Source: Planctomycetota bacterium (GTDB taxonomy: Bacteria > Planctomycetota > SZUA-567). Taken from it: a stretch of 64,000 bases of DNA. This document shows positions 45,837 through 55,340 of this stretch, one piece after another. Position numbers and translations under genes: made by a program. The stretch lies in assembly GCA_031254915.1 (NCBI GenBank), contig JAIRTL010000097.1, positions 1 to 64,000 of the forward strand, read 5' to 3'. How positions within the stretch are numbered: the stretch's first letter is position 1; every line of letters begins with the position of its first letter. The notes under the pieces are model-generated. The model worked only from the letters and a program-made list of their open reading frames with translations. It did not search any database and was not told the DNA's origin.

Positions 45837-47357
45837 TCAGCCGCCGAAGCGCGGGCGCCGGTTCATGTCCCGCATCAGCGGCCCGAGTTCCGGCTGGATG
45901 CGCTTGTAAAGGGCGGCGGACTCCCGGTAATGCGCCTGCCGCTTCGGGTTCGGTTCGAACACCCGGCCGCGTCGGACCCAGGCCCCGGCGGCCTCGTCGA
46001 GGCTCGCGAACATCCCGGTCTGCATGGCGGCGAGGATGGCGGCGCCGGCGAGGCTGCCCTCGCCCGTTTCCAGCCTGGCGAGGGGAATGCCGAGGATGTC
46101 GGCGCGGATCTGCAGCCACGGGTCGGAGCGGGACGCGCCGCCGCTGGCGAGGAACACGTCCGGCGTCATGCCCATCCGCTTCATCGAGGCGATGGCGTCG
46201 ACGAAATACAGCGCCGTTCCCTCGATGAGCGCGCGGTACATTTCGCCGCGCGTCGTCGCCGTCTTCAGGCCGACGAACGCGCCGGAGGTGGTTCCGTCGT
46301 ACTTCGGCCACTGCGGCGGCTCGTTGTGCGGGAAGAAAAGAATGTTCGTCGGGGCGTCGGGCATCTCGGCCTCGAGCTGCGCGTGGACGCTCAGGCCGTC
46401 CTTTTTCGCCAATTCCGGCGCGAACACGGTGCGGAACCAGTTCGACAACAGCCCGGTGTGGTGGTAGATGAACGAAACGTAGAGCCCGTCCACGACGTGG
46501 TTCTCGAAGTTGTGGATCTCGTTCAGGTAGGCGATGGGATCGGCCGGCCATTCGAAAGCCGGGCAGTAGGTTTCATACGTCCCCGCGCCGAGGACCGCCA
46601 GCCCGTGCCTGATGCAGCCGCAGCCGAGGGAGTTGCAGCATTGGTCGTGGCCGCCGGAGACGATTTCCACCGGTCCCTCGAGGCCGAACTCGTCCAGGAG
46701 GTCCCTGGACACTTCGCCGACCTTGACGCCGCCCCTGACCATGCGCCCAAGCTTTTCGCGCGCTATCCCCGACCACTCGAGCAGCCGGTCCGACCAGTCC
46801 CCCTTCCCGATGTCGAGAAGGAGGGTGCGGTTGGCGAGGGAGTCGCACGCGTAGGGTTCCGCGCCGAGCATGAAGCCGATGAAGTCGCCGAAGAGGAGGA
46901 TCTTGTCGCACTTCTCGAACATCTCCGGCATGTTGTCCTTCAGCCACATCACCTTGGCGAAGGAGAAGTACGGTCCGATGAAATTGGGATTGATCCGTTG
47001 GAACGCGTCCTGCCCGATGTCCCGGTTGAGCCTGTCCGCGTATTCCATGCCGCGCGTGTCGTAGGACAGCAGGCACGGTCCGGCGACGGTGCGGTCGAGG
47101 CGCACCGGCACCATGGTCTCCCCCATGGAGCTGAACGACGCCGCCCGGATGCGGCCGGTCCTGCCCTTCGCGGCCTGGACCGCCTCGGCGACCGCCTCCT
47201 TGATGCGCCGCCAGACGTCGGCGGCGTCGAGTTCCGCATGTCCCGGTCGCGGGGTCAGGATCGGGTATTCGCGTCCCGCCGAGGCGACAAGACCCCGTTC
47301 CGAAAAGACCCCCACCTTGCAGGCGGACGTGCCGGCGTCGATGGACAATACGCTCAT
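45837..47357 (-). CDS. FGGY-family carbohydrate kinase, xylulokinase-like
   Basis: 506 residues. The N-terminal phosphate loop is LSIDAGTSACKVGVF, and the sugar-binding Asp region is SGGHDQCCNSLGCG. The C-terminal ATP loop is LASGGASRSDPWLQIRADILG followed by ETGEGSLAGAAILAAM, near to xylulokinases (LxGGGAKS...GA...A). It probably phosphorylates a pentulose or hexulose in the cytoplasm. ATG 47357 with GGGGAGGGAG upstream. This is the second FGGY kinase of the window; the other (25618) is rhamnulokinase-like. argBD lie just downstream, so cotranscription is possible though biologically odd. Its leader is repeat B2. Confidence 0.87.
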   Translation of the reverse strand: MSVLSIDAGTSACKVGVFSERGLVASAGREYPILTPRPGHAELDAADVWRRIKEAVAEAVQAAKGRTGRIRAASFSSMGETMVPVRLDRTVAGPCLLSYDTRGMEYADRLNRDIGQDAFQRINPNFIGPYFSFAKVMWLKDNMPEMFEKCDKILLFGDFIGFMLGAEPYACDSLANRTLLLDIGKGDWSDRLLEWSGIAREKLGRMVRGGVKVGEVSRDLLDEFGLEGPVEIVSGGHDQCCNSLGCGCIRHGLAVLGAGTYETYCPAFEWPADPIAYLNEIHNFENHVVDGLYVSFIYHHTGLLSNWFRTVFAPELAKKDGLSVHAQLEAEMPDAPTNILFFPHNEPPQWPKYDGTTSGAFVGLKTATTRGEMYRALIEGTALYFVDAIASMKRMGMTPDVFLASGGASRSDPWLQIRADILGIPLARLETGEGSLAGAAILAAMQTGMFASLDEAAGAWVRRGRVFEPNPKRQAHYRESAALYKRIQPELGPLMRDMNRRPRFGG

Positions 47358-47376
47358 GTCGTCTCCCTCCCCGTTT

Positions 47377-47499
47377 AGGGCGTTTCGCGAAATCGAATGG
47401 ACATCCCGCTGCGCATTCCGCCCCGTCCCGCCGCACCCCGAAACGCCCGGCATTTCGCGACAATTGGCAATTGGCCGCAATGCGCCGGGACGGCCGGCC
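47377..47499 (-). repeat. Repeat family B, copy B2
   Basis: About 120 bp aligning with B1 at 43421-43541. It begins AGGGCGTTTCGCGAAATCGA on the plus strand. An inverted pair GGGCGTTTCG (47378-47387) and CGAAACGCCC (47439-47448) is clear. Lies 19 bp upstream of the xylulokinase-like ATG, in the same orientation as B1 to hisH. Confidence 0.7.
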
Positions 47500-47522
47500 G
47501 TTCCGTCAATTTCTTCCGCGCG

Positions 47523-48314
47523 TCATCGCGCTTCCCGCCCGTCGGGGCCGACCGCGAAGAGATTGGGGACGGTTCCCGCCTTGCGCAGCCCGGCCCCGGC
47601 GATGCACGCCTCGGTGACGCCCTCGAGATACAGGTAGCCGCCGGGATTGAGCACCGCCTTGAGATTTTCGATGATGTGCCTCTGTCCCGCCGAATCGTAA
47701 TACTGGAGCACATGGTTGCAGACGATGAAGAAGAAGGTGTGCTTCTTCGGCCGCGTGCGCATGTCGAACAGGCTGAAGCGGCACGACGCCAGCAGTTCCC
47801 CGCCCATCGCGACCTGATGCTGGCCCACCCGGGCGTACCGTTCCAGGAGAAGCCAGCAGTTCCGCGAAAACGCGTCCTTGGACGGACGGATGTACGCCCC
47901 CCTGCGCGCCTCGGCGATGCGCCGGGGATTGATGTCGGTGCCAAACGCCTCCATCACGGGCCGGCGTCCGGCGCGGGCGAATTCGTTCAGGGCGATCATC
48001 GCCATCGAATACACTTCCTCGCCGCTCGAACACCCCGCGCTCCACATGGTGAATTTCGCCCGCTTGGACGCGAAAAACGCCGGCAGCGCCACCTTCGCGA
48101 GCGCGGCGAATATTTCCCCGCTCCGGAACAGCCGGGTGGCGGTGGTCGCCTTCGCCTGACGCTCGTCCAGGAAGACCTTCGACAGGTTGTCCTGCAGGGA
48201 CAGCGGATTCGTGGCGCGGCAGGATATGGCGTCGGGCGCGGGCGGGCGGGCGGCTGGACCGTCTGCCCGCCCGGCGGGGGAAAACCTTCCCGGATTCGTT
48301 TTGTCGTCCGCCAT
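47523..48314 (-). CDS. CheR-type chemoreceptor/protein methyltransferase domain
   Basis: 263 residues from ATG 48314. After a Pro/Ala-rich N-terminus (about 1-35), a CheR-type SAM domain follows. The signatures are MWSAGCSSGEEVYSMAMI (usual WSAxCSTGEEPYSLAM), FGTDINPRRIAEARRGAY and FFIVCNHVLQYYD, the last in place of the usual FCRNVLIYF. The N-terminal helical substrate-binding domain of full CheR is largely missing, with only a stretch LSKVFLDERQAKATTATRLFR like its end. The ribosome site is weak (TCGGGGCA). It could methylate chemoreceptors together with the CheD-receiver, or be a stand-alone regulatory methyltransferase. No receptors, CheA or CheW are in the window. Confidence 0.8.
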   Translation of the reverse strand: MADDKTNPGRFSPAGRADGPAARPPAPDAISCRATNPLSLQDNLSKVFLDERQAKATTATRLFRSGEIFAALAKVALPAFFASKRAKFTMWSAGCSSGEEVYSMAMIALNEFARAGRRPVMEAFGTDINPRRIAEARRGAYIRPSKDAFSRNCWLLLERYARVGQHQVAMGGELLASCRFSLFDMRTRPKKHTFFFIVCNHVLQYYDSAGQRHIIENLKAVLNPGGYLYLEGVTEACIAGAGLRKAGTVPNLFAVGPDGREAR

Positions 48315-48458
48315 GCCGTGCCCCGAAGCGATCGCCGGAAAAGACGCGCCCGCGCTCCCGCGCGGAAGAAGGTATGAAACATACCGCTTTTCCCCCCGCC
48401 TTGCAAGAAATCGCTTCCCGTTCGGCGGGGAAGTGCGCCGCCCGAACCGAGTTCGCTT

Positions 48459-48486
48459 TTGACAAGCCGTTTTCAAGGAGGATAAT
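48459..48486 (+). promoter_or_regulatory. Sigma70-type promoter of the holA-nadB run
   Basis: Perfect -35 TTGACA (48459-48464), 16-base spacer, GATAAT (48481-48486). It gives a leader of about 73 nt before the holA ATG. The 252-bp gap upstream to the CheR-like gene otherwise holds nothing clear. Confidence 0.75.
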
Positions 48487-48566
48487 GGCCGTAAGCCGGG
48501 CGTCGAACGGCGCGTTATGCCGGTTCCGGCGCGCGGACGCGGAACCAGTCGATTCAACGGAGCGAA

Positions 48567-49712
48567 ATGGCGGCGGAACGGTTTACGCGGGGAAAAGACG
48601 GCCAGGGGCTGCGCCGGCATCTCGACAGCCTCGGGGACGCCCTGGCGGCGCTCCCGCCCGTCGTCGTCTTTTTCGGCGACGGCGACTATCTGCGCGCTGC
48701 GGCGGTCGGGCGTTTCCGCGGCGCCTGGTCGGCCGCGCATCCCGGCGGCGACGCGGTGACGCTCAGCCCCGACCCCGGCCTCGCCAAACCGCTCGGCTAT
48801 CCGGATCTCATGGCCGAACTCGGCGGGCGAAGCTTGTTCGCGCGGGAAAAGCTCGTCGTCCTCCGCCGGGCGGAACGGCTGCTCTTTCCCGCCGCCGGCC
48901 GCCGCGACGGGGCGGCCGCGGACGAGACGGGGGGCGCGCCCGGCAGGGAGAAGGGATTCCTCGACTATCTCGAATCGCCGTCGGGCGCGAGCTGGCTCGC
49001 GATCGAAAGCGCGTCCCTGCCGAAAAACCGGACGGTGGGCAGGCGTCTTGCCGGAAAGGCGGCGCTGGTGCCGTGTCCGGCGCTCAACCAACGGGACGCC
49101 GGCGACTGGCTGCGCGGCCGCGCGGGCGAACTCGGAAAGCGCCTCGAGCCGGCGGCGGCCGAGCTTCTTCTCCAGGCGCACGGAATCGCCCTGGGGACGC
49201 TCGCCGCCGAACTCGACAAGCTGGCGCTGTTCGTCGACGACCGCGAGGCGATCGGCGCCGGCGAAGTGCGCGAATTTCTGACCGGGAGGATCGAATTCGA
49301 GATTTTCGGCCTGACGAACGCGGTCGAGGACCGCGATCTCCGCGAGGCGCTCCTCTACGCCCGCCGGGTGGCGGTCGAGGGATCGCGCGATCAGAAGGGC
49401 AAAAAGGACGACGGCGAACGCTCGGCGCACCGGGCGCTCGCCATGCTGGGCGGCGCGGCGCTGGGGATTTTGCGGGCGCGGGCGGCCATGGCCGAGGGCG
49501 CTTCCGCCGCCGACCTCGCGGCGGCGGCGGGCGTATCGCCGTGGCGGGCGGAACGGCTCATGGCGGCGGCGAGAAAATACCCGTTCCCGGAGATCCGCGC
49601 CCTCGCCGACTTTGTCGCCGGCGAGTTGCGCGCTTCGCACGACACCGGAGGCGACGCCAGACTTTCCCTCGAGCGGACAGCCGCCAAAATGGCCTTCCGC
49701 CGCGGGGGGTGA
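48567..49712 (+). CDS. holA: DNA polymerase III delta subunit (HolA)
   Basis: 381 residues. The clamp-loader delta subunit opens the sliding clamp. It has the overall pattern: an N-terminal RecA-like fold with VVVFFGDGDYLRAAAVGRF (usual form: L.LG.E.Y......), LGGRSLFAREKLVVLRRAERL, then LAAELDKLALFVDDREAIGAGEV and GRIEFEIFGLTNAVEDRD. The C-terminal helical collar domain ends with the RALADFVAGELRASHDTGGDARLSLE stretch, matching the usual L..aD..lK. The family diverges in sequence, but order and length fit. ATG 48567 with GGAGCGAA upstream. nadB follows after 46 bp. Confidence 0.88.
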   Translation: MAAERFTRGKDGQGLRRHLDSLGDALAALPPVVVFFGDGDYLRAAAVGRFRGAWSAAHPGGDAVTLSPDPGLAKPLGYPDLMAELGGRSLFAREKLVVLRRAERLLFPAAGRRDGAAADETGGAPGREKGFLDYLESPSGASWLAIESASLPKNRTVGRRLAGKAALVPCPALNQRDAGDWLRGRAGELGKRLEPAAAELLLQAHGIALGTLAAELDKLALFVDDREAIGAGEVREFLTGRIEFEIFGLTNAVEDRDLREALLYARRVAVEGSRDQKGKKDDGERSAHRALAMLGGAALGILRARAAMAEGASAADLAAAAGVSPWRAERLMAAARKYPFPEIRALADFVAGELRASHDTGGDARLSLERTAAKMAFRRGG

Positions 49713-49758
49713 ACGGCCGGCGCGGGACGCGGACGGCCGACGGTCGATTGGAGACGGT

Positions 49759-51360
49759 ATGCCGATTCATGAACAATTTCTCAGCGCCGTTGACCTGGAG
49801 ACGGTGCCGCTCATCCGGACGCGCATGCTGGTCGTCGGCTGCGGCATCGCCGGGCTTGCCGCCGCGCTCGCCGCGTCGCGCCGGGGGCCTGTGGTGATGG
49901 CGGCGAAAAGCGTCTTCATGGAAAGCAACACCACCTACGCCCAGGGCGGCATCGCCGCCGCGCTCGCCGGGGACGACGACGTCGACCTCCATATCCGCGA
50001 CACCATGGAGGCGGGCGGCGGCCTGTGCGACGAGCCGGCGGTGCGGGTCATGGCGGAGGAGGGGCGGATCCGCTGCCGGGAACTCATCGACATGGGGACG
50101 CCGTTCGACCGCGTCGACGGCGAACTCGCCTTCACCCGCGAAGGCGCGCATTCGCGGCGCCGGATTCTGCACGCCGACGGCGACGCCACCGGCAGGGCGA
50201 TCACCGCCACCATGCTCGACCGCGTCTGCCGCACCCCGAACATCCACACCCTCGAAAACCATTTCGCCATCGACCTTCTCCACGCCGACGGCGTCTGCTA
50301 CGGGGCGCTTTTCCTCGACACCAAATACGGCCGGCTGCTTCGGGTCGAAGCCTCGGCGACGGTCGTCGCGACCGGCGGGCTCGGGCAGGTGTTCCGGGAA
50401 ACGACCAATCCCGCCGCCGCCACCGGCGACGGCTACGCCCTGTGCTACCGCGCCGGCGCGACCATGGAGGACATGGAGTTCGTCCAGTTCCACCCCACCA
50501 CCCTCTACCTCGCCGGCGCGCCCCGTTTTCTCGTCAGCGAGGCGGTGCGCGGCGAGGGCGCGCACCTCGTCAACCAGGACGGCGAGCGCTTCATGTCCCG
50601 CTATTCGAAGGCGGGCGAACTGTCGCCGCGCGACGTGGTGAGCCAGGGAATCTTCAAGGAACTGAACCGCACCGGCGACGCCTACGTCTCCCTCGACCTG
50701 CGCCATGTCGATCCCAAGCTGATCGAGACGCGCTTCCCGACCATCATGTCGGTCTGCGCCGAGTTCGGACTCGACATCCGCAAGGATCCCATCCCCGTCC
50801 GCCCGGCGGTCCATTACATGATGGGCGGCGTGCGCACCGACCTCGACGCCCGCACCGACGTGAAGAACCTGTACGCCGCCGGGGAGGTCGCCTGCACCGG
50901 CGTTCACGGCGCCAACCGCCTCGCCTCCAATTCGCTTCTCGAGGGCCTGGTGTACGGCTGCCGCGCCGGCATGGCCGACGCCGCCGACGCCGCGCCGCCG
51001 TTCCCGGCGCCGACCCTCGCCAGGAGCATGCCGCCGAAGGGCGCGCGCCTCGACGTCGACGACCTCAGCCGCTCGCTCAAGGCGCTGTCGTGGCGGAATC
51101 TCGGCGTGTACCGCAACGGCATCCACCTGGCGGAGACGGTGGAAACGCTCAAGGCCTGGATGCGGTACGTCCTCGCCGAGCAATTCCAGATGCGGCCCGG
51201 CTTCGAGGTCCAGAACATGCTGACGGTCGGCTTCCTGATCGCCGGGTCCGCGCTCGCGCGCACCGAAAGCCGGGGCGCGCACCAACGCAGCGACTATCCG
51301 GAAGCGGATCCCGCCTGGGCGCGCCACAGCTGCGTCGCCATCGACAAGGACGCCTCCTGA
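49759..51360 (+). CDS. nadB: L-aspartate oxidase
   Basis: 533 residues. FAD enzyme oxidising L-aspartate to iminoaspartate, first step of de novo NAD synthesis. FAD motif VVGCGIAGLAAALAAS near the N-terminus, then NTTYAQGGIAAA. Active-site stretches are FVQFHPTTLY, SEAVRGEGAHLV, RPAVHYMMGGVRTD and VHGANRLASNSLLEGLVYG. The C-terminal helical domain is as expected. ATG 49759 with TTGGAGA upstream. Its stop overlaps the following giant gene by ATGA, so NAD biosynthesis is translationally coupled to it. No nadA or nadC is seen here. Confidence 0.95.
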   Translation: MPIHEQFLSAVDLETVPLIRTRMLVVGCGIAGLAAALAASRRGPVVMAAKSVFMESNTTYAQGGIAAALAGDDDVDLHIRDTMEAGGGLCDEPAVRVMAEEGRIRCRELIDMGTPFDRVDGELAFTREGAHSRRRILHADGDATGRAITATMLDRVCRTPNIHTLENHFAIDLLHADGVCYGALFLDTKYGRLLRVEASATVVATGGLGQVFRETTNPAAATGDGYALCYRAGATMEDMEFVQFHPTTLYLAGAPRFLVSEAVRGEGAHLVNQDGERFMSRYSKAGELSPRDVVSQGIFKELNRTGDAYVSLDLRHVDPKLIETRFPTIMSVCAEFGLDIRKDPIPVRPAVHYMMGGVRTDLDARTDVKNLYAAGEVACTGVHGANRLASNSLLEGLVYGCRAGMADAADAAPPFPAPTLARSMPPKGARLDVDDLSRSLKALSWRNLGVYRNGIHLAETVETLKAWMRYVLAEQFQMRPGFEVQNMLTVGFLIAGSALARTESRGAHQRSDYPEADPAWARHSCVAIDKDAS

Positions 51361-54300
51361 TGCGCGCCTCGCCGTTCACGACGCGTCTCGCCCTGTTGGG
51401 CCTTCTGCTTTCAGGGGCCTTTTCCGCGCCGGCCGCCGAGCCGGGCGGCCCCGTCGCGGCCGCGGTCTGGCGGGACCTCGCCGGCTGGCGGGAGGAAATA
51501 GAGGCCGAGGATCTTGAACTGCGCGACGAATTGGTCGCGGCGCAGTTGTCGTATCTGCTCGCCCTCGACAAGGCGGCGGCGGAGGCGCTGGGGATGGAAG
51601 GGGGCGATCCCCGGTTCGCGGCGGCGTGGGCGAGGGTCGAATACCTCATGGAGGCGGCGTTCCGCCTCCTCGCCCAGACGAGCGAATACGACGCGTTTCT
51701 CGAAAGCACGCTTCCCCTCGCGCCGGAACGCGGCGAGGCGATTCCGACCGTTCCATTCGTCGAAGCGGAAGGCGGCGGCGACGTGAACGGCGGCCCGGTC
51801 TTCGCGGACGGGGCCGGCCCGGCGCTGGAACCCGGCGGCGCGGACGGGGGGGGGGCGCTTCGTTACGCCGCCACGGGCGAGGCGCCCGCGGCGGACGACG
51901 CGCGCCCGCGCTCCGCCGTCCAGTCGATCCGGGCGCGCGCCGCCTGGCTCAGGGCGCTGGCGTTCCAGCGCACGGGCAGGGTCCGGAGCGCCGGCGAGGA
52001 GGCGGCGGGACTGGGCGTTATCCGCGACTGGCTTCTGCTCGGCCCGCTCGACGGCGATCTGGCGATGGGAGCGGGGGGGCTTGACGAGGGGATGCGCGAG
52101 GCATCGGAGGCGCTGAGGGCCGACGTCCCGTTCGCCGGAAAAAACGGCCCCGTCTCCTGGCGGGCGTTCGCTTCGGCGGAGTCCCTCGGGCGGCTGCTGC
52201 CCGAGGCGGCGTTCGGCGTCGACGGCGTTTCCATGGCCTACGCCCTGGCGTTGGTGCGATCCCCCGTGAACGGCCCCGCCGCCGTCCGTTTCGGCTCGGA
52301 CGGTCCGGCGACGGTGTGGGTGAATCACGCCCAGATCAGGGAATCGCTCCCCGAGGGGCCCGCCTCGCCCGATCAGGACGTGTTCGACGTCTGGCTCCGC
52401 GAGGGCTGGAACGCGATTCTCGTCAAGACCATGTCCGGCCCCGACGGCTGGCGGATGATTCTCCGCCTCACCGGACCCGGCGGCGAACCGCTGCCCTGCG
52501 AAGTCGCGGCGGCGGAGCGGGAACGCGTCCCGGACATCCTCGCCGCCGCCCGCCGCGTCGCCGGCCGTTCCGCCCCCGATCGGCATTACCGCCCCGGGCG
52601 GCCCGCCGACCAGGGCGGCATGTCGCTCCTGGCCGGGCGCCTTCTCGACAACCCCGACGACGCCCGCGCCTACTTTTACCTCGGCTCGCTCCTCACCGCG
52701 AAGCGCCTGATGGAAGGCGTCGGCCGTTTCGACCGCGAAACCATTTTCCGCCGCGCGGTGGAACTCGCCGCCGGCGATCCCTTTTTCCTTCTCATGGCGG
52801 CGCGCTCCGCCGAGATGGGCGTTGAAGGCCCCGACCGCGAGGAAAATCTCCGCCTGGCGCTGCTCCGCCTCGCCGCCGAAAAGGGTTCCGCCGCCGCTCT
52901 TGTCGACATGGGGCGGCTGTACCTCGACGTCATGCGCCAGCCGCGCCGCGCCGGCGACTACGCCGCCGCCGCCCGGGAAGCGAATCCGGTGTCGCAGCGG
53001 GCCGGCGTGCTCGAATACGACGTCGCGGCGGCGCGCGGCTGGAAGCCGCTCGCCCGGGAAATCCTCGACCGCCTGCGGGCGCGCCATCCCGATTCGCCGG
53101 CGGTGCGCCTTCGCGCCGCCCGCGCCGCGATGGAGCGCGGACGCTACCGGCAGGCGCTCACCGAGTTCCACGCCATTCTCGGCGTCGACGCCGAGAACGG
53201 CGAAGCGCTGTTCGGCGCCGTGACCGCGCTCGGGCGCCTCGGGCAGACGTCGGCCGCGGTCGATCTTCTCGACCGCCAGGTCAGGCGCTTTCCGTACGAC
53301 TCGGCCTCGCGCATGCGCCTGGCGCAGTTGTATCGCGGCGCCGGCCGCCTCGACGAGGCGCTGGCGGCGGTGAACGACGAGCTGCGCATCCGCCCCGACA
53401 ATCCCGGGGCGCTGGCGATCCGCCGCGAGATCCTGCGCGAAAGCATGGCCGCCGACCCGGCGGAAAGCGTCCCCGGCGCGACCGGGATCGACGCCCCGCT
53501 CGACCGCTGGCCGCCCCTTCCGGAACCGCCGTCGGAGGGATGGGAGTATTTGTATTTCCAGCTCGAGGACCGGCTGCGGAAAAACGGCTCCCTCGACCGC
53601 TGCATCTCCTTCGCGGCCCGCGTCTACACGCCGGCCGCGGCCGTCGCCGTCCGCCATCTCGGCTTCGTTCTCGACGGCGACTTCGAGACCGGTTCGATCG
53701 CCGGCGTCACGCTGGTGCATCCCGACGGGATCAGGGAGCCGTTGTCGTCGCCCGGGGCGGCGTCCGGGGCGGACGCGGTGAAGCTCTCCCTGCCGCCCCT
53801 GACGCCGGGGACGGTCGTCGAGGGGGAGATCCGCATTCACCGGCGCCGCGTGCCGTTCCTCGGCGACTACTTCGGCCAGGCGGCGGCGCTGTCGCAGCCG
53901 GCGCCGGTCCGGTTTTATCGCTACATGTTCACGCATCCGGCGGAGCGCCGCTTCGCCTTCCAGTCCGCCAACGGCGCGCCGGAGGCGTTGGTGCTGCCGG
54001 ACGGGGCGGCCGACGGCGTCACCCGGGTATGGGAGCTCGAGGATGTCCCCGGCTTCGTTCGCGAACCGGACGCCCCCGCCCAGGAGGAAGCCGCGCCGAC
54101 GGTGCGGATCTCGTCGTTCGCGGACTGGGACGAATTCGCCCGCTGGTACTGGCGGCTCATCGGCGCGCAATACCATACGCCGCCCGAACTGCGGCTTCTG
54201 GCGGCGCGGGCCGGCGGCGTCGAGCCGTTCCCCATGTCCCGCCTCGACCGGGCCTCGGAATGGATCGCGGACAATCTCGGCGTCAGGGATTGGGAGTTCG

Positions 54301-55340
54301 GGCTCTACGCCTTCCGGCCGATCGGCGCCAGGGCGATACTGTCGCGCCGGTCGGCGGACGCCAAGGACAGGACGCTCCTTCTCTGCCTCCTCGCCGACGC
54401 CTACGGACTGCGGGCCTGGCCGGTTCTGGCCCGGTCCGTCGATCCGGAGTCGGGGCGCACGGGCGTGGACCGGCTCGATCTGCCGCTTCTCGATCATTTC
54501 AGCCACTCGCTGGCGGCGGTGGAGACGGAGGCGGGCGGCGACGTCCTCCTGGACGCCTCCTCGCCGTACCGCCCGCCCGGCGTCGCCCCGGCGGCGCTTT
54601 TCGGCACCAACGCCGTGAAGGTCACGCCGTCCGGCGGCGAGCTGGTGATCATTCCCGATTCTGGGATCCTGGGCTGCGAGTGGTCCGAGGAGTCGGAGGC
54701 GACGGTCGACGAGGACGGCGGCGTGCTCTGGGAGCAAAAGGTCCGCGGGGCCGGGACGGCGGCCGAGGCGCTTCGCGCCCGCTTTCGCGACGAGGCGACG
54801 CGCGAGGGCGCTTGGGCCGGATTCCTGGACGGTCTCGGCGCGCTGTCGTCCGCCTCGGCGTGCGACTTCGCCGACGGCGATCCGTCGCCGGCGCATGCGC
54901 TCTTTTCCGGGCGGGCGCGGATCAGGCGGCTGTCGCGGTCGGCCGGGATGCGCCTGACCATGAACCTGCCCCCGCCGCCCGGCCGCATCCCGGCGGACGG
55001 CGGGCAATACGAATATCCGTTGTCGCTGGGGAAATACGCCCGGCTGGGCGAACGCGAACAGCCGCTTCTCCTTCCCTCCGTCTTCAGCCTCGCCCGCAGG
55101 ATCGGGGTTTCCTATCCGCCGGAATGGCGGCTCGAGAATCCGCCCGGGTCCATGGAGGCGGAGTTCCCGTTCGGTAAAATCGCGCTTTCCGTCTCCATGT
55201 CGCCGGGGCGGCTTCAATGCGACCTTTCCGTCGTCCTGACGGAAAAAGTCGTTTCCCCCGGCGACTACGCCTCCTTCCGCCGCGTCGCCGCCTTCGTCGA
55301 ACGCTGGCGCCGGCCGTTTTTGAGTTGGGAAAAGCCATGA
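51360..55340 (+). CDS. Giant exported TPR/DUF3857/transglutaminase-like protein, cysteine lost (paralog 1)
   Basis: 1326 residues. A signal peptide (residues 1-25, MRASPFTTRLALLGLLLSGA, cut near PAA-EP) predicts export. Residues about 30-420 are a mostly helical and beta-rich region without a recognised family. Residues about 420-700 include TPR-like helical repeats (e.g. GNGEALFGAVTALGRLGQT type pairs, EALFGAVTALGRL and SRMRLAQLYRGAGRLDEALA). Residues about 740-920 match a DUF3857 beta domain (FVLDGDFETGSIAGVTLVH, PPLTPGTVVEGEIRIH). Then comes a transglutaminase-like core near 960-1085. The catalytic GDCKD motif is SADAKD at 998-1003, with Ala1001 in place of Cys. The His region, DHFSHSLAAV, is retained. 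The start overlaps nadB and the stop overlaps paralog 2. Not a known enzyme; a binding role is likely. Confidence 0.75.
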   Translation: MRASPFTTRLALLGLLLSGAFSAPAAEPGGPVAAAVWRDLAGWREEIEAEDLELRDELVAAQLSYLLALDKAAAEALGMEGGDPRFAAAWARVEYLMEAAFRLLAQTSEYDAFLESTLPLAPERGEAIPTVPFVEAEGGGDVNGGPVFADGAGPALEPGGADGGGALRYAATGEAPAADDARPRSAVQSIRARAAWLRALAFQRTGRVRSAGEEAAGLGVIRDWLLLGPLDGDLAMGAGGLDEGMREASEALRADVPFAGKNGPVSWRAFASAESLGRLLPEAAFGVDGVSMAYALALVRSPVNGPAAVRFGSDGPATVWVNHAQIRESLPEGPASPDQDVFDVWLREGWNAILVKTMSGPDGWRMILRLTGPGGEPLPCEVAAAERERVPDILAAARRVAGRSAPDRHYRPGRPADQGGMSLLAGRLLDNPDDARAYFYLGSLLTAKRLMEGVGRFDRETIFRRAVELAAGDPFFLLMAARSAEMGVEGPDREENLRLALLRLAAEKGSAAALVDMGRLYLDVMRQPRRAGDYAAAAREANPVSQRAGVLEYDVAAARGWKPLAREILDRLRARHPDSPAVRLRAARAAMERGRYRQALTEFHAILGVDAENGEALFGAVTALGRLGQTSAAVDLLDRQVRRFPYDSASRMRLAQLYRGAGRLDEALAAVNDELRIRPDNPGALAIRREILRESMAADPAESVPGATGIDAPLDRWPPLPEPPSEGWEYLYFQLEDRLRKNGSLDRCISFAARVYTPAAAVAVRHLGFVLDGDFETGSIAGVTLVHPDGIREPLSSPGAASGADAVKLSLPPLTPGTVVEGEIRIHRRRVPFLGDYFGQAAALSQPAPVRFYRYMFTHPAERRFAFQSANGAPEALVLPDGAADGVTRVWELEDVPGFVREPDAPAQEEAAPTVRISSFADWDEFARWYWRLIGAQYHTPPELRLLAARAGGVEPFPMSRLDRASEWIADNLGVRDWEFGLYAFRPIGARAILSRRSADAKDRTLLLCLLADAYGLRAWPVLARSVDPESGRTGVDRLDLPLLDHFSHSLAAVETEAGGDVLLDASSPYRPPGVAPAALFGTNAVKVTPSGGELVIIPDSGILGCEWSEESEATVDEDGGVLWEQKVRGAGTAAEALRARFRDEATREGAWAGFLDGLGALSSASACDFADGDPSPAHALFSGRARIRRLSRSAGMRLTMNLPPPPGRIPADGGQYEYPLSLGKYARLGEREQPLLLPSVFSLARRIGVSYPPEWRLENPPGSMEAEFPFGKIALSVSMSPGRLQCDLSVVLTEKVVSPGDYASFRRVAAFVERWRRPFLSWEKP

